A stretch of 35,480 bases of DNA from an uncultured Oribacterium sp. (lineage in GTDB: Bacteria; Bacillota; Clostridia; Lachnospirales; Lachnospiraceae), in assembly GCA_902485915.1 (NCBI GenBank), contig CABTMH010000031.1:1-35480 (forward strand), read 5' to 3'. Under the pieces are notes generated by a model, which saw nothing but the letters and a program-made list of their open reading frames with translations, was not told the DNA's origin and did not search any database. The translations under genes and the position numbers were made by a program. Shown here piece after piece: positions 1-7,516 of this stretch (positions are counted from its first letter, which is position 1; each line of letters starts with the position of its first letter).

Positions 1-35
1 CCGGCTTCGTTGGTCGATACGTTGATTTCTCTCAC
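1..35 (-). CDS. Probable RluA-family RNA pseudouridine synthase, N-terminus only
   Basis: Only the first 11 codons lie in the window, from a GTG at 35. They read MREINVSTNEA, which resembles the usual opening of clostridial RluA/RluD-type pseudouridine synthases, where a short beta strand leads into an S4-like RNA-binding domain. A GAGGAAG ribosome binding site (40-46) is placed correctly, and the upstream dehydrogenase stops 20 bases earlier, so the two genes are probably cotranscribed. Seen: the start, binding site and short peptide. Inferred: the family, which needs sequence beyond the window edge to confirm. Confidence 0.42.
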   Translation of the reverse strand, partial: MREINVSTNEA

Positions 36-55
36 AGAGCTTCCTCACTGTATAT

Positions 56-898
56 TTATGGCTTTGTATGATGGAAGGCGGAGCCGGTGACGAGCTGGTC
101 GCCTGCATTGGCTGCATCGTCGTCGTGGGCACAGCGGCCGTTCAGGAGGCGCATGCTCAGCATGATCAGCTTCGTCGGCAGGAGCCTGCTGAGGATGCGG
201 AGCAGCTTCATGTTCACGCCATACACGGACATGCCCTTTCCGAGCACACTGTCCATCAGCGCGAGGTGACAGACCTTCTCCGGGTTCGCCATGAAAAGAT
301 ACTTATAGAATGGGATGTGGCCGCTGGTCTCGGCACGCTCGAAAAACTCGGTCTTCACCGGGCCAGGGCAGACGGCGGTGACGCGGATGCCGGTCATCCG
401 CAGCTCCTCGGCGAGGCTCTGGCTGAAGCTCAGCACGTAGCTCTTCGACGCGGCGTAAACGGCGAAATTCGGCTGTGGCAGGAAGGCTGCGCTGGACGCG
501 AAGTTCAGGATGCGGGACTTCGGAGCCATGTACGGCAGGCAGAGGCGCGTGATCGCGGTGAGTGCGCTGATGTTCAGGTCCACCATGCCGAGCTGATCCT
601 CGAGGCTTAATCCCCGGATGGTGCCGATCTGGCCGAAGCCCGCGGCATTCACGAGGAAGACGATCTCCGGCGTCTCCTCAGCGAGGGCACGCTGCAGAGT
701 ATCCCGTGCGGCACTCGTCTGAAGATCGTCAGTGAAGAAGCGGCATGGCTTCGTGAGCTGCTTCTCGAGGGCTTCCAGGCGCTCGATGCGACGTCCGAAC
801 AGCCAGAACGCCTCGATGTTCGGGATGGTATCGTTCAGCTCGATGGCCATACGGCGGCCCATACCGGAGCTTGCGCCGGTGATGATTGCGATTTTCAT
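56..898 (-). CDS. SDR-family NAD(P)-dependent oxidoreductase
   Basis: A 280-residue short-chain dehydrogenase/reductase, an NAD(P)H-dependent Rossmann-fold enzyme acting on a carbonyl or alcohol whose identity cannot be read from sequence. The glycine-rich cofactor motif GASSGMG sits at residues 8-14, the structural NAAG motif is in the middle, and the catalytic YAASK (Tyr-x3-Lys) follows a conserved Ser-Ser segment. Length suits the classical family. The open frame extends 21 codons upstream, but the ATG at 898 follows an AAAGGA binding site and starts directly with MKIAIITGASSG, so I place the start there. The C-terminal tail is Asp/Ala-rich. It probably shares a transcript with the pseudouridine synthase downstream. 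No clear promoter was seen between it and the tRNA-Leu terminator. Confidence 0.9.
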   Translation of the reverse strand: MKIAIITGASSGMGRRMAIELNDTIPNIEAFWLFGRRIERLEALEKQLTKPCRFFTDDLQTSAARDTLQRALAEETPEIVFLVNAAGFGQIGTIRGLSLEDQLGMVDLNISALTAITRLCLPYMAPKSRILNFASSAAFLPQPNFAVYAASKSYVLSFSQSLAEELRMTGIRVTAVCPGPVKTEFFERAETSGHIPFYKYLFMANPEKVCHLALMDSVLGKGMSVYGVNMKLLRILSRLLPTKLIMLSMRLLNGRCAHDDDAANAGDQLVTGSAFHHTKP

Positions 899-967
899 AA
901 ATAAATCCTTTCGTTTTGTCTCTTCCGTGATGGTCAGCATGTCGGGCGATATACGAAACAATCGAGA

Positions 968-1000
968 ATAAAAAAACCGGAAGCTCTACAGCTTCCGGTT
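968..1000 (-). terminator. Intrinsic terminator after tRNA-Leu
   Basis: A perfect 10-bp inverted repeat (AACCGGAAGC at 975-984, GCTTCCGGTT at 991-1000) with a 6-base loop. On the minus strand it is followed by a T-run (968-976), 7 bases after the 3' end of the tRNA. This is a textbook rho-independent terminator for the tRNA transcript. Confidence 0.9.
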
Positions 1001-1006
1001 CATTCC

Positions 1007-1090
1007 TGCGGGAGATGGGACTTGAACCCACACGTCCTATCGGACACAAGATCCTTAGTCTTGCCTGTCTGCCAATTTCAGCACTCCCGC
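1007..1090 (-). tRNA. tRNA-Leu (anticodon AAG)
   Basis: Class II tRNA of 84 bases with a long variable arm. The acceptor stem GCGGGAG/CTCCCGC pairs over all 7 positions and the discriminator base is A, as expected for leucine. The anticodon stem CAAGA/TCTTG encloses loop CTAAGGA, giving anticodon AAG with G37. The T-loop is TTCAAGT. The 3' CCA is not encoded. A34 would be expected to be edited to inosine to read CUU and CUC. It has its own promoter and terminator, so it is a single-gene unit. Confidence 0.95.
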
Positions 1091-1102
1091 GCGACAAGGT
1101 GT

Positions 1103-1131
1103 ATATTAGCACAGCGGAAGCCAGTTGGCAA
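1103..1131 (-). promoter_or_regulatory. Sigma-A-type promoter of tRNA-Leu
   Basis: The minus strand reads TTGCCA (1126-1131), a 17-base spacer, then TAATAT (1103-1108), about 12 bases before the tRNA 5' end. Confidence 0.8.
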
Positions 1132-1158
1132 CAACTTTTTCATTTTTATTTAACGAAC

Positions 1159-1272
1159 GGGGTCAGACCCCATCAGGGTCCCGATACGTGGACGCATTAT
1201 CTACGATGTGGTCTGCCCCCCCCATCATGAGTCCGATATGTGGATGCATCACCTACGATAGGGCCAGCCCCC
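1159..1272. repeat. Degenerate tandem repeat, about 50-bp unit, two full copies and a partial one
   Basis: Unit 1 (about 1159-1207) and unit 2 (about 1208-1259) share the order: GGTC(A/T)G palindrome-like start, C-run, ATCA, GTCC, GATAYGTGGAYGCAT, CTACGAT. A third unit starts at about 1260 and breaks off near the end of the NYN/PIN gene. The 43-base segments 1178-1220 and 1230-1272 align without gaps, with about 12 mismatches by eye. Unit 1 opens with the near-perfect palindrome GGGGTCAGACCCC (1159-1171). No gene lies in this stretch. The function is unknown. Confidence 0.75.
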
Positions 1273-1283
1273 TGCGTCTTCTA

Positions 1284-3671
1284 TCAATTCTCTTCGGCTT
1301 CCGTTGTGGTCGGCTGCGAAGCGAGCTGTGCCTTACGTGTCTTGATATCCTCCTGGACGGACTTCTTCGTGCTTTCGTAGATGACACGGCCCTGCTCACG
1401 GCCGAAGGCCTTCATCAAGCGGACATAGTAGGTGTGTAAGGTGTTGATGCCTTCACTGTACTTTTTCTTCGTGAGCTGAATATCTTCCTCGCTCATCTGA
1501 AGGGCCGGCTGCGCGTCCGCCACATCAGCGGTCACGTCGTCTTCGACCTTCTTCGGTGATTTTTCAGACTTTCTGTTTTCAGCAGACGCTTTCTTGACAG
1601 ACTTCTTTTTGCCGGCTGTATCCGTCGTATGGTCTGCCGACTTCTTCGCGCTCGTCTTCTTCGAGGCTGAAGCTGCAGCCTCGGCATTCATTTCTGACTT
1701 TTCCGAAGCTTTCGCTGCATCATCCGGCGCTGAAGCACTGGCATCCTTTTCCGAAGCCTTTTCATGCTTTACAGCATCTGCTTTCTTTTTACCTTCCGGC
1801 TTGCTGGAGGACGCGGGCTTCTCTGAAGCGTCCGACTCCTTCTTTACAGAAGCCGACTTCTTCGACTTTCGATGTGCGCCGGACTTCTTCGTCTCGACAT
1901 CCACTTTCTTACCGTCCATCTCTGCATGCTGTCCTGCCGGTGCCACTTCTGAGTCTGTCTTCGATGCATCCGTACCAACTGTCTGCTCGATGACGTCCGT
2001 TTCTGCCTCAGCCTTCTCTACCACAGCTTCGATCCGCACTGCTGGAGCCTCCGCAGCTGGCTGCTTTCCATCTTCTGACGTCGATCCGTCTACGGCTGTC
2101 TTCTCTTCCATAGAGGTCTCTGCATCGTCTGCTGCGTCTGCCTGATGATCAGCCGCAGCACCGGAAACGTCTATGGTTTTCGTGCCTGCTGCGCCCGGGT
2201 TCTTTTCTGCATCCGACGTTCTGTCCTTCTCGGACTTGTGCTCTGCAGTTTTCTCATCCGCTGCTTCTGTGGTTTTCGCGGCATCTGTCTTCGATGCGTC
2301 ATCCTTCTTCGCTCCGTTTTCTTCTGCCGGAACGCCAACTCTCTTCATGGAGCGGGTCGCCGGATCCCAGACGAACTGTACACGGTTCGGATCCACCTTC
2401 GCCACTGCCGCTGTCTTCTTCTCAGTCTTCACCAGCGCCGCCGTTTCCGGCTTCACCTGTGTGAGTGCTGTACCGTTCTTCTCATCCTTCTTCTCTTCAC
2501 GCTCCTGGCGCTTGTCGAGGGCGATGCGGGAAGCCTCGTTCATCTTCATGATGCCATCGTAGCCGCCGAAACGCTCCTGTACCGGCTCACTCATCGCGTT
2601 CTGCTCCGGTGCGCTGTTCTGCTCCCGACGATGATCCGCCTGATCACGAGTACTGCGCGTGTTCCGGGTCCGGGCATCGGCATCACGACCTGTACGCTGC
2701 TCACTGTCGGTCTTCTCAGCCGCAGTGGCATCTGAACGATTCTGCTCGTTCTGGTCGTCACGCTCCGAACGATCATTTCGGTCGTTTCGATGATTCTGAT
2801 CATTGCGACGGTTACGTCCATTCCGTCCACGGCCGCCACGCTCACTGCGTCCCGCAGTCGTCGAAGCCTCTGCTTCCGTGACGGCAGCCACGTCAGAAGC
2901 ATTGTCCGCGGATACGGACGTCGTCATCGCCATCTCCTGCTGTGCCGCAGAATCCGCCTGCGCCTCGCGAGCCGCCGATCTCTTCTGTGACGCACGATCT
3001 TCTGCTGCCACCGGCTTCACTACCGAAGGCTGTGACGCATGCGCCGTGTTCTCGGACTTCGCCGTGGCACTGCTCAGCTCCTTCGCGAGCTGATCGGCCG
3101 GAGTCTCATGCATAAGCGGATTCGGCAGGATCGCAACCGGCTCACTCACCTCCATGAAATTTCGGGTATCGTTCCGGCGACGGCGCTGGTTGCTACGGCT
3201 GAGCGTCGGACGGGTCGGGATGGTGTTCATCGTCGTAAACGCATCGACGAGCATCGCCTTCTGCTCACGTTCCTTACAGAGACGGATCCGTGCCTCGTCG
3301 TTCAGCTCCGAGCTCAGCAGGCACTGCTTGATCGTCTCACCGAGGAGTATCTCTGCGCCGCGCAGGCTGTGCCAGAAATCGCGTACGGCGGCATAGCCAT
3401 GATCCTTCGATACGATACAGATCTTCTCGCCCGAATCCAGGAACATGCCGGTCGTCGATGCGATGTACATGTCAAGCGCGTTGCTGTGCTGCTTCAGCAG
3501 CTTCACGAGGCGCACATGCACCCCGTTCTTCCGAAGATCCTCCACGACGCCCTTCGTTACGGCGCTGTTCTCGTCACTGTAATACATGACGAGCGTATCG
3601 CTCTCATTGAGGTAAGTGTAGCCCTCGAGCCCCGATGCATGGGTATTCTCAAAATCAACTAAAATAATCAC
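1284..3671 (-). CDS. NYN/PIN-domain protein with a long disordered Lys/Glu/Ala-rich tail
   Basis: A 795-residue protein. Residues 1 to about 150 are a NYN-type PIN-fold domain: the start MIILVDFENTHASG carries the first acidic metal-binding residue, and further conserved acidic and Ser/Asn positions occur in SDENSAVTKG, NALDMYIAST and VSKDHGY. The PIN fold usually cleaves RNA with metal ions. From about residue 160 the chain is low complexity, including an Arg/Asn/Asp tract near residues 285-330 and hundreds of Lys, Glu, Ala, Asp and Ser. The last 70 residues form an ordered, helical-looking segment (EDIQLTKKKYSEGINTLHTY). I start at the GTG at 3671, preceded by AAGGAG at 5-base spacing, because the family begins at this strand; the open frame extends 40 codons further up with no good binding site. 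Substrate unknown. A scaffold role is inference. Confidence 0.8.
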   Translation of the reverse strand: MIILVDFENTHASGLEGYTYLNESDTLVMYYSDENSAVTKGVVEDLRKNGVHVRLVKLLKQHSNALDMYIASTTGMFLDSGEKICIVSKDHGYAAVRDFWHSLRGAEILLGETIKQCLLSSELNDEARIRLCKEREQKAMLVDAFTTMNTIPTRPTLSRSNQRRRRNDTRNFMEVSEPVAILPNPLMHETPADQLAKELSSATAKSENTAHASQPSVVKPVAAEDRASQKRSAAREAQADSAAQQEMAMTTSVSADNASDVAAVTEAEASTTAGRSERGGRGRNGRNRRNDQNHRNDRNDRSERDDQNEQNRSDATAAEKTDSEQRTGRDADARTRNTRSTRDQADHRREQNSAPEQNAMSEPVQERFGGYDGIMKMNEASRIALDKRQEREEKKDEKNGTALTQVKPETAALVKTEKKTAAVAKVDPNRVQFVWDPATRSMKRVGVPAEENGAKKDDASKTDAAKTTEAADEKTAEHKSEKDRTSDAEKNPGAAGTKTIDVSGAAADHQADAADDAETSMEEKTAVDGSTSEDGKQPAAEAPAVRIEAVVEKAEAETDVIEQTVGTDASKTDSEVAPAGQHAEMDGKKVDVETKKSGAHRKSKKSASVKKESDASEKPASSSKPEGKKKADAVKHEKASEKDASASAPDDAAKASEKSEMNAEAAASASKKTSAKKSADHTTDTAGKKKSVKKASAENRKSEKSPKKVEDDVTADVADAQPALQMSEEDIQLTKKKYSEGINTLHTYYVRLMKAFGREQGRVIYESTKKSVQEDIKTRKAQLASQPTTTEAEEN

Positions 3672-3702
3672 TGTTGCTCCTTCTGCTTTCGCTGATGCTC
3701 CC

Positions 3703-3798
3703 TCACAGGTTCCAGCCTCTGCATCCCGCAGATACTTCAGTACAGTCGCTCTCTGCTCGTGCATCCCGGAAGAAGCCTGCATAAGACACACATCCCAT
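3703..3798 (-). CDS. Possible 31-residue mini-ORF in the NYN/PIN leader
   Basis: The ATG at 3798 lies 8 bases after a strong GGAGG (3807-3811), and the frame encodes 31 residues starting MGCVSYAGFF, with three cysteines. It ends 31 bases before the GTG of the NYN/PIN gene and runs in a different frame from it. The binding site is the best evidence for translation; I recognise no family. It may be a leader peptide or chance. Confidence 0.3.
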   Translation of the reverse strand: MGCVSYAGFFRDARAESDCTEVSAGCRGWNL

Positions 3799-3848
3799 AC
3801 AGAACACCTCCGCTCTTCTCCAGATGAAATCCGCTCCGCTGATAAAAA

Positions 3849-3926
3849 TCAAAACCGCGAATCTGTGCACTTCATGTTGATATCGATCGTCGCACCGCTG
3901 ATATAGAACGAAAGCAGTGAATCCAT
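3849..3926 (-). CDS. Possible 25-residue mini-ORF upstream of the NYN/PIN gene
   Basis: The ATG at 3926 follows AAAGG at 6-base spacing and reads MDSLLSFYISGATIDINM before a TGA at 3849-3851. Its frame is the one later used by the NYN/PIN gene, but the stop separates them. The ATG lies inside a palindrome (3917-3933). No family recognised. Confidence 0.25.
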   Translation of the reverse strand: MDSLLSFYISGATIDINMKCTDSRF

Positions 3927-4137
3927 GATTCACCTTTCATGAACGACCATCTGCTCTACAGCTGAAGAATCAAATCGATGAATCCATATATTTATATCGA
4001 TATCAAACGTTCGCTCCGTTCCATCAGGATCGAAGTAGCACATCCATCTCATCCGGATCACATACACCTGCATGAACTAAAATAGCAGCCTATACAAACC
4101 CAGAGTTCTAATATAATTTCAAATCGTGACTAGTATA

Positions 4138-4170
4138 ACAAAAAAACCGGTTCAAATGAACCGGTTTTTT
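4138..4170. terminator. Bidirectional intrinsic terminator after tRNA-Ser
   Basis: Stem AACCGGTTC (4145-4153) and GAACCGGTT (4158-4166) with loop AAAT, flanked by an A-run on the left and a T-run on the right. It can terminate transcription in both directions. On the minus strand it lies 5 bases beyond the tRNA-Ser 3' end. Confidence 0.9.
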
Positions 4171-4174
4171 CAAG

Positions 4175-4260
4175 CGACGAGGATGAGACTCGAACTCACA
4201 ACCCGCATACACGGGCACCAACTTTCCAGGCTGGCCGACTACCAATTATCACACCTCGTC
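4175..4260 (-). tRNA. tRNA-Ser (anticodon GGA)
   Basis: Class II tRNA of 86 bases. Acceptor GACGAGG/CCTCGTC pairs fully, the discriminator is G as in serine tRNAs, and the long variable arm is GC-rich. Anticodon stem CCAGC/GTTGG (one G-U) encloses loop CTGGAAA, so the anticodon is GGA, reading UCC and UCU. CCA is not encoded. It stands alone, with its own promoter and terminator. Confidence 0.95.
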
Positions 4261-4291
4261 ATGTGTTGTGCTGCATCAATTCAGCTCGTTT

Positions 4292-4320
4292 ATAATAGCA
4301 AAGCACCACGCCCGCGTCAA
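4292..4320 (-). promoter_or_regulatory. Sigma-A-type promoter of tRNA-Ser
   Basis: Minus strand TTGACG (4315-4320), 17-base spacer, TATTAT (4292-4297). The flanks AGTGCTTGAC and TATTATAAACGAG are the same as at the tRNA-Trp promoter. Confidence 0.88.
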
Positions 4321-4347
4321 GCACTAATTTGAAATCTTTTTTGATAC

Positions 4348-4387
4348 CTCGTGAACTGGATTCAGGCAGGGATGGCTCCCTGCCTGA
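4348..4387. repeat. TCAGGCAGG intergenic element, copy 1 (perfect hairpin)
   Basis: TCAGGCAGGGA (4362-4372) and TCCCTGCCTGA (4377-4387) form a perfect 11-bp stem with a 4-base loop, starting 11 bases after the oppF stop. The preceding CTCGTGAACTGGA (from 4348) matches the flank of copies 3 and 4. On the oppF transcript the hairpin is not followed directly by a U-run, so it is not a standard terminator. Confidence 0.8.
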
Positions 4388-4398
4388 GACACACTCAC

Positions 4399-5355
4399 TT
4401 AATCATAGACCAGCGGTGCCTTCTTCATCCACTCGCTGAACTCTTCGTCCGTGCAACGTACATAATGGCTTCCTTCCACGAGGTGCTTCGTGCCCTTCGT
4501 GTAGTCGATGCCGGAGGTCTTATAGTCATAGGTTTCCGCGACACGCTTCTTCTCGACCACCGGGTTCGGGCTCGGGATCGCGCTCAGCAGCGAACGGGTA
4601 TACGGATGCACCGGATGGTTGAAGATCTCGTCGGTCGTACCGGTCTCGAGCAGATGGCCGAGATGGAGGACACCGATGCGGTCGGAAATATACTTGACCA
4701 TCGAAAGATCATGCGCGATGAAGAGGTATGCAGTACCGGTTTCCTCCTGAATATCCTTCATGAGGTTCACGACCTGCGCCTGGATCGATACGTCGAGCGC
4801 GGAGATACACTCATCCGCGATGATCAGCTTCGGGTTCATGATGAGCGCACGCGCGATGCCTACACGCTGACGCTGTCCGCCGGAGAACTGATGCGGATAA
4901 CGGGTCGCATGCTCCGGTGCGAGGCCAACCTTCCGAAGGATCGCCTTCACCATCTGATCACGCTCTGCCGCGCTCGCAAACTTATGATGGATATCGAGGC
5001 CCTCTCCGATGATGTCCTCGACCTTCTTACGCGGATTCAGCGAGGCCATCGGATCCTGGAAGATCATCTGCATATCGTTGCGGAGGAGCTTCTGCGTATC
5101 CTTACTCATCTTTCCGCTGATGTCCTTTCCTTCGAAGAGGATCTTTCCTGCGGTCGGATCATAGAGACGGATCACGGAACGGCCGATCGTCGACTTACCG
5201 GAACCGGACTCACCGACGAGACCGTAGGTCTCGCCCGGATAGATCTCGAAGCTTACGTCATCGACGGCCTTCACCGTGAAGGAATTCGAGACCTTGAAAT
5301 ACTGCTTTAAGCCGTCCACTTTCAGGATCGGCTCCTGATTATAATTCACTGCCAT
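4399..5355 (-). CDS. oppF: Oligopeptide ABC transporter ATP-binding protein OppF
   Basis: A 318-residue ABC ATPase, the second ATPase of the oligopeptide importer, working at the cytoplasmic face. Walker A is GESGSGKST (about residues 48-56), the signature is FSGGQRQRVGIARAL, and the Walker B/D-loop region is IIADECISALDVS. It has Cys-Ile where most relatives have Pro-Val/Thr after the catalytic DE; the glutamate is kept. The oligopeptide C-terminal region (MKDIQEETG, then HPVHPYTRSLLSAIP) identifies the Opp/Dpp subfamily. The start at 5355 has an AAAGGAG site at 9-base spacing and overlaps the end of oppD by 17 bases, suggesting translational coupling. It is the last gene of oppABCDF and is followed by a TCAGGCAGG hairpin. 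Confidence 0.95.
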   Translation of the reverse strand: MAVNYNQEPILKVDGLKQYFKVSNSFTVKAVDDVSFEIYPGETYGLVGESGSGKSTIGRSVIRLYDPTAGKILFEGKDISGKMSKDTQKLLRNDMQMIFQDPMASLNPRKKVEDIIGEGLDIHHKFASAAERDQMVKAILRKVGLAPEHATRYPHQFSGGQRQRVGIARALIMNPKLIIADECISALDVSIQAQVVNLMKDIQEETGTAYLFIAHDLSMVKYISDRIGVLHLGHLLETGTTDEIFNHPVHPYTRSLLSAIPSPNPVVEKKRVAETYDYKTSGIDYTKGTKHLVEGSHYVRCTDEEFSEWMKKAPLVYD

Positions 5356-6433
5356 CGATGCCGGCTCCTTTCTTCATACGTTCGATTCTTGCGCGAAGCT
5401 CCGCCGGCATCTCTACCTTCGGTGCACGCGGGTCCAGAAGCCAGGTGGCTGCATAGTGCGTATCACTGATCTTAAACATAGGCGGATCTGCCTTATCGTC
5501 GACCTCAAGTGCAAATCGGTTACGCGGTGCGAAGGCATCGCCCTGCTTCTCGTGGAGAAGGTTTGGCGGTGAACCCGGGATCGTATAGAGACGCTCGTCG
5601 GCGGTGTCGAGGTCCGGCATCGCACTGAGGAGACCCCAGGTGTACGGATGGCGCGGATCGTAGTAGATCTCGTTGATCGTGCCCTTCTCGACGATCTTTC
5701 CGGCGTACATGACATTGACATAGTCCGCAACCTTCGCCACGACACCGAGGTCGTGGGTGATGTAGATGACGGAAATGCCGCGCTCCTCCTGAATCTTCTT
5801 GATAAGCTCCAGGATCTTCGCCTGAATCGTCACATCGAGTGCGGTCGTCGGCTCATCACAGATCAGCAGGTCCGGATCACAGGCCAGCGCGATCGCGATG
5901 ACGACACGCTGCCGCATACCACCGGAGAGCTGGTGCGGATAGTTCTTCATCCGCTTCTCCGGCTCCTCGATGCCGACCTCACGAAGCAGCTCGACGGCAC
6001 GCTTCCAGGCATCCTCCTTCTTCGTCTTATAGTGCCAGATCATGCCCTCCATGATCTGCTTTCCGATGTTCATCGTCGGATCGAGGGAGGTCATCGGGTC
6101 CTGGAACACCATGGAGATCCGCTTACCGTTGATATGTGTACGGATCCACTTCTTATCCTTTTCGAGGATCTCGACCGTCTCGGTCTGTCCATCTGCGTGG
6201 GTATAGGTGAACTGGATGGAGCCTGCATTGACCGTCGCGTTCTTCGCGAGGATACCCATGGCAGCCTTCATCGTCACCGACTTACCGGAGCCGGACTCAC
6301 CGACGATGGCGACCGTCTCCCCCTTACAGAGGTCAATGTCGACACCGCGGATGGCATGCACCATCCCGGCCGTCGTCTTAAAGCTGATATCGAGATTCTT
6401 TATCTCGAGGATTTTCTCTTTCTGTTCTGCCAT
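5339..6433 (-). CDS. oppD: Oligopeptide ABC transporter ATP-binding protein OppD
   Basis: A 364-residue ABC ATPase that pairs with OppF to drive peptide import. Walker A GESGSGKS lies at about residues 45-52, Q-loop in VFQDPMTSLDP, signature LSGGMRQRVVIAIAL, Walker B LLICDEPTTALDVT, and H-loop in YITHDLGVVA. The Opp/Dpp C-terminal region is present (HPYTWGLLSAMPDL, then a conserved PGSPPNL). An insert of about 25 residues (near 75-105) lies between Walker A and the Q-loop. Start ATG at 6433 follows AAGGAG, which is embedded in the last codons of oppC; the intergenic gap is 1 base. Confidence 0.95.
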   Translation of the reverse strand: MAEQKEKILEIKNLDISFKTTAGMVHAIRGVDIDLCKGETVAIVGESGSGKSVTMKAAMGILAKNATVNAGSIQFTYTHADGQTETVEILEKDKKWIRTHINGKRISMVFQDPMTSLDPTMNIGKQIMEGMIWHYKTKKEDAWKRAVELLREVGIEEPEKRMKNYPHQLSGGMRQRVVIAIALACDPDLLICDEPTTALDVTIQAKILELIKKIQEERGISVIYITHDLGVVAKVADYVNVMYAGKIVEKGTINEIYYDPRHPYTWGLLSAMPDLDTADERLYTIPGSPPNLLHEKQGDAFAPRNRFALEVDDKADPPMFKISDTHYAATWLLDPRAPKVEMPAELRARIERMKKGAGIDGSEL

Positions 6434-6434
6434 C

Positions 6435-7514
6435 TTACATCTCCTTCATCTTCGGATCGAGCGCCTCACGGAGACCATCGGCGATCAGGTTAAACGAAAG
6501 CATCAGCAGCGCCATGACGATGATCGGCGGGATGATCTGGTACGGGTGGGTCGTAAAGCTGTTATAGCCATCGGAAATCAGAGAGCCGAGGGAGCACTGC
6601 GGAACCGGGATACCCAGTCCGACGAAGCTCAGGAACGCCTCGGTGAAGATGGCGGTCGGAATCGAGAACATGACCTGGGTGATGATCGGTCCGATGATGT
6701 TCGGAAGGATCTCCTTAAAGATGATATGGAACGCGCCGGCACCGAGGGTTCTCGATGCGAGGACGAACTCCTGCTCCTTCAGCTTCAGCATCTCGGCACG
6801 GGCGATACGGCTCATGCCGACCCACTCGGTCAGCATCAGCGCGAAAATGATGGTCACCATACCCGGCTTCAGTACGAGGAGAAGCAGGGTCACGATGACG
6901 AGTCGCGGGATACCGTTCATGATCTCGAGGATACGCTGCATGATGATATCGGTTTTGCCGCCGAAATAACCGGAAATCAGTCCATAGGACATACCGATCA
7001 CCATGTCGATGATGGTCGCGGCGAAGGCGATGATCAGTGATACACGGGTACCGGACCAGGTTCTCGTAAAGATATCACGGCCATAGCGGTCGGTTCCGAA
7101 CCAGTAGAAGGTATCGTAGAGCTTCTTCGCTGCATACTCGTTCACGAGCTTCGTGCCGGTGGTGGTCTTCATCCTCTCGGAGCCATCGAGGATGCCGAGA
7201 TTCTCGATCACCTGCATACGTGGTGCGAGGTTCTTCATCTGCAGATTCTGTGCAGAGAAGCTATAGCCGGAGATCTTCGGTCCGATGATCGCCATGAGGG
7301 TGATCAGGATGACGAACACGAGACCGATGACGGCACTCTTCTTATGGATGAAGCGCGTCGTCACATCCTTCCAGAAGGACTGGGAGGAGAAGTTGCTGTC
7401 GATCGCGATCTCGCCGGCGTTATCCTTCCGGACGAAGTCACTGTCGACCGGGACATAAACATCGCCCGTACCAGCCGTCTGGGCTGTCATGAGCTGTTTT
7501 TTCTTTCCAAACAT
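6435..7514 (-). CDS. oppC: Oligopeptide ABC transporter permease OppC
   Basis: A 359-residue inner-membrane permease with six predicted transmembrane helices. A cytoplasmic N-terminal stretch of about 50 residues precedes helix 1 (SAVIGLVFVILITLMAIIGP). A loop of about 75 residues between helices 1 and 2 carries ENLGILDGSER, then the conserved FGTDRYGRDIFTRTWSGTR. The coupling-helix EAA-type loop reads EFVLASRTLGAGAFHIIFKE. It forms the translocation pore with OppB. The length is at the long end for the family because of the N-terminus and the first loop. ATG at 7514 follows AAAGGA; oppB ends 2 bases upstream. Confidence 0.95.
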   Translation of the reverse strand: MFGKKKQLMTAQTAGTGDVYVPVDSDFVRKDNAGEIAIDSNFSSQSFWKDVTTRFIHKKSAVIGLVFVILITLMAIIGPKISGYSFSAQNLQMKNLAPRMQVIENLGILDGSERMKTTTGTKLVNEYAAKKLYDTFYWFGTDRYGRDIFTRTWSGTRVSLIIAFAATIIDMVIGMSYGLISGYFGGKTDIIMQRILEIMNGIPRLVIVTLLLLVLKPGMVTIIFALMLTEWVGMSRIARAEMLKLKEQEFVLASRTLGAGAFHIIFKEILPNIIGPIITQVMFSIPTAIFTEAFLSFVGLGIPVPQCSLGSLISDGYNSFTTHPYQIIPPIIVMALLMLSFNLIADGLREALDPKMKEM

Positions 7515-7516
7515 AC

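Larger units (their letters stand above)
3672..4137 (-). other. Leader/intergenic region upstream of the NYN/PIN gene
   Basis: This 466-base stretch holds two minus-strand mini-ORFs with ribosome binding sites (listed separately), a perfect 7+3+7 palindrome GTGAATCCATGATTCAC (3917-3933), and the 11-mer TTGATATCGAT in opposite orientations at about 3877 and 3996. I could not find a convincing promoter: TTGAAA near 4118 has no well-spaced -10. The stretch is AT-richer than the flanking genes. Confidence 0.5.

Noticed and set aside
3672..3791. 40-residue N-terminal extension of the NYN/PIN protein
   Set aside because: The upstream GTG has no well-placed ribosome binding site, while the GTG at 3671 has AAGGAG at 5 bases and begins at the family's first strand.
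4351..5310. 319-codon plus-strand frame over oppF, and similar long frames over oppC, clpC and the OadA-like gene
   Set aside because: All are complementary to confidently assigned genes, have biased composition and no motifs.
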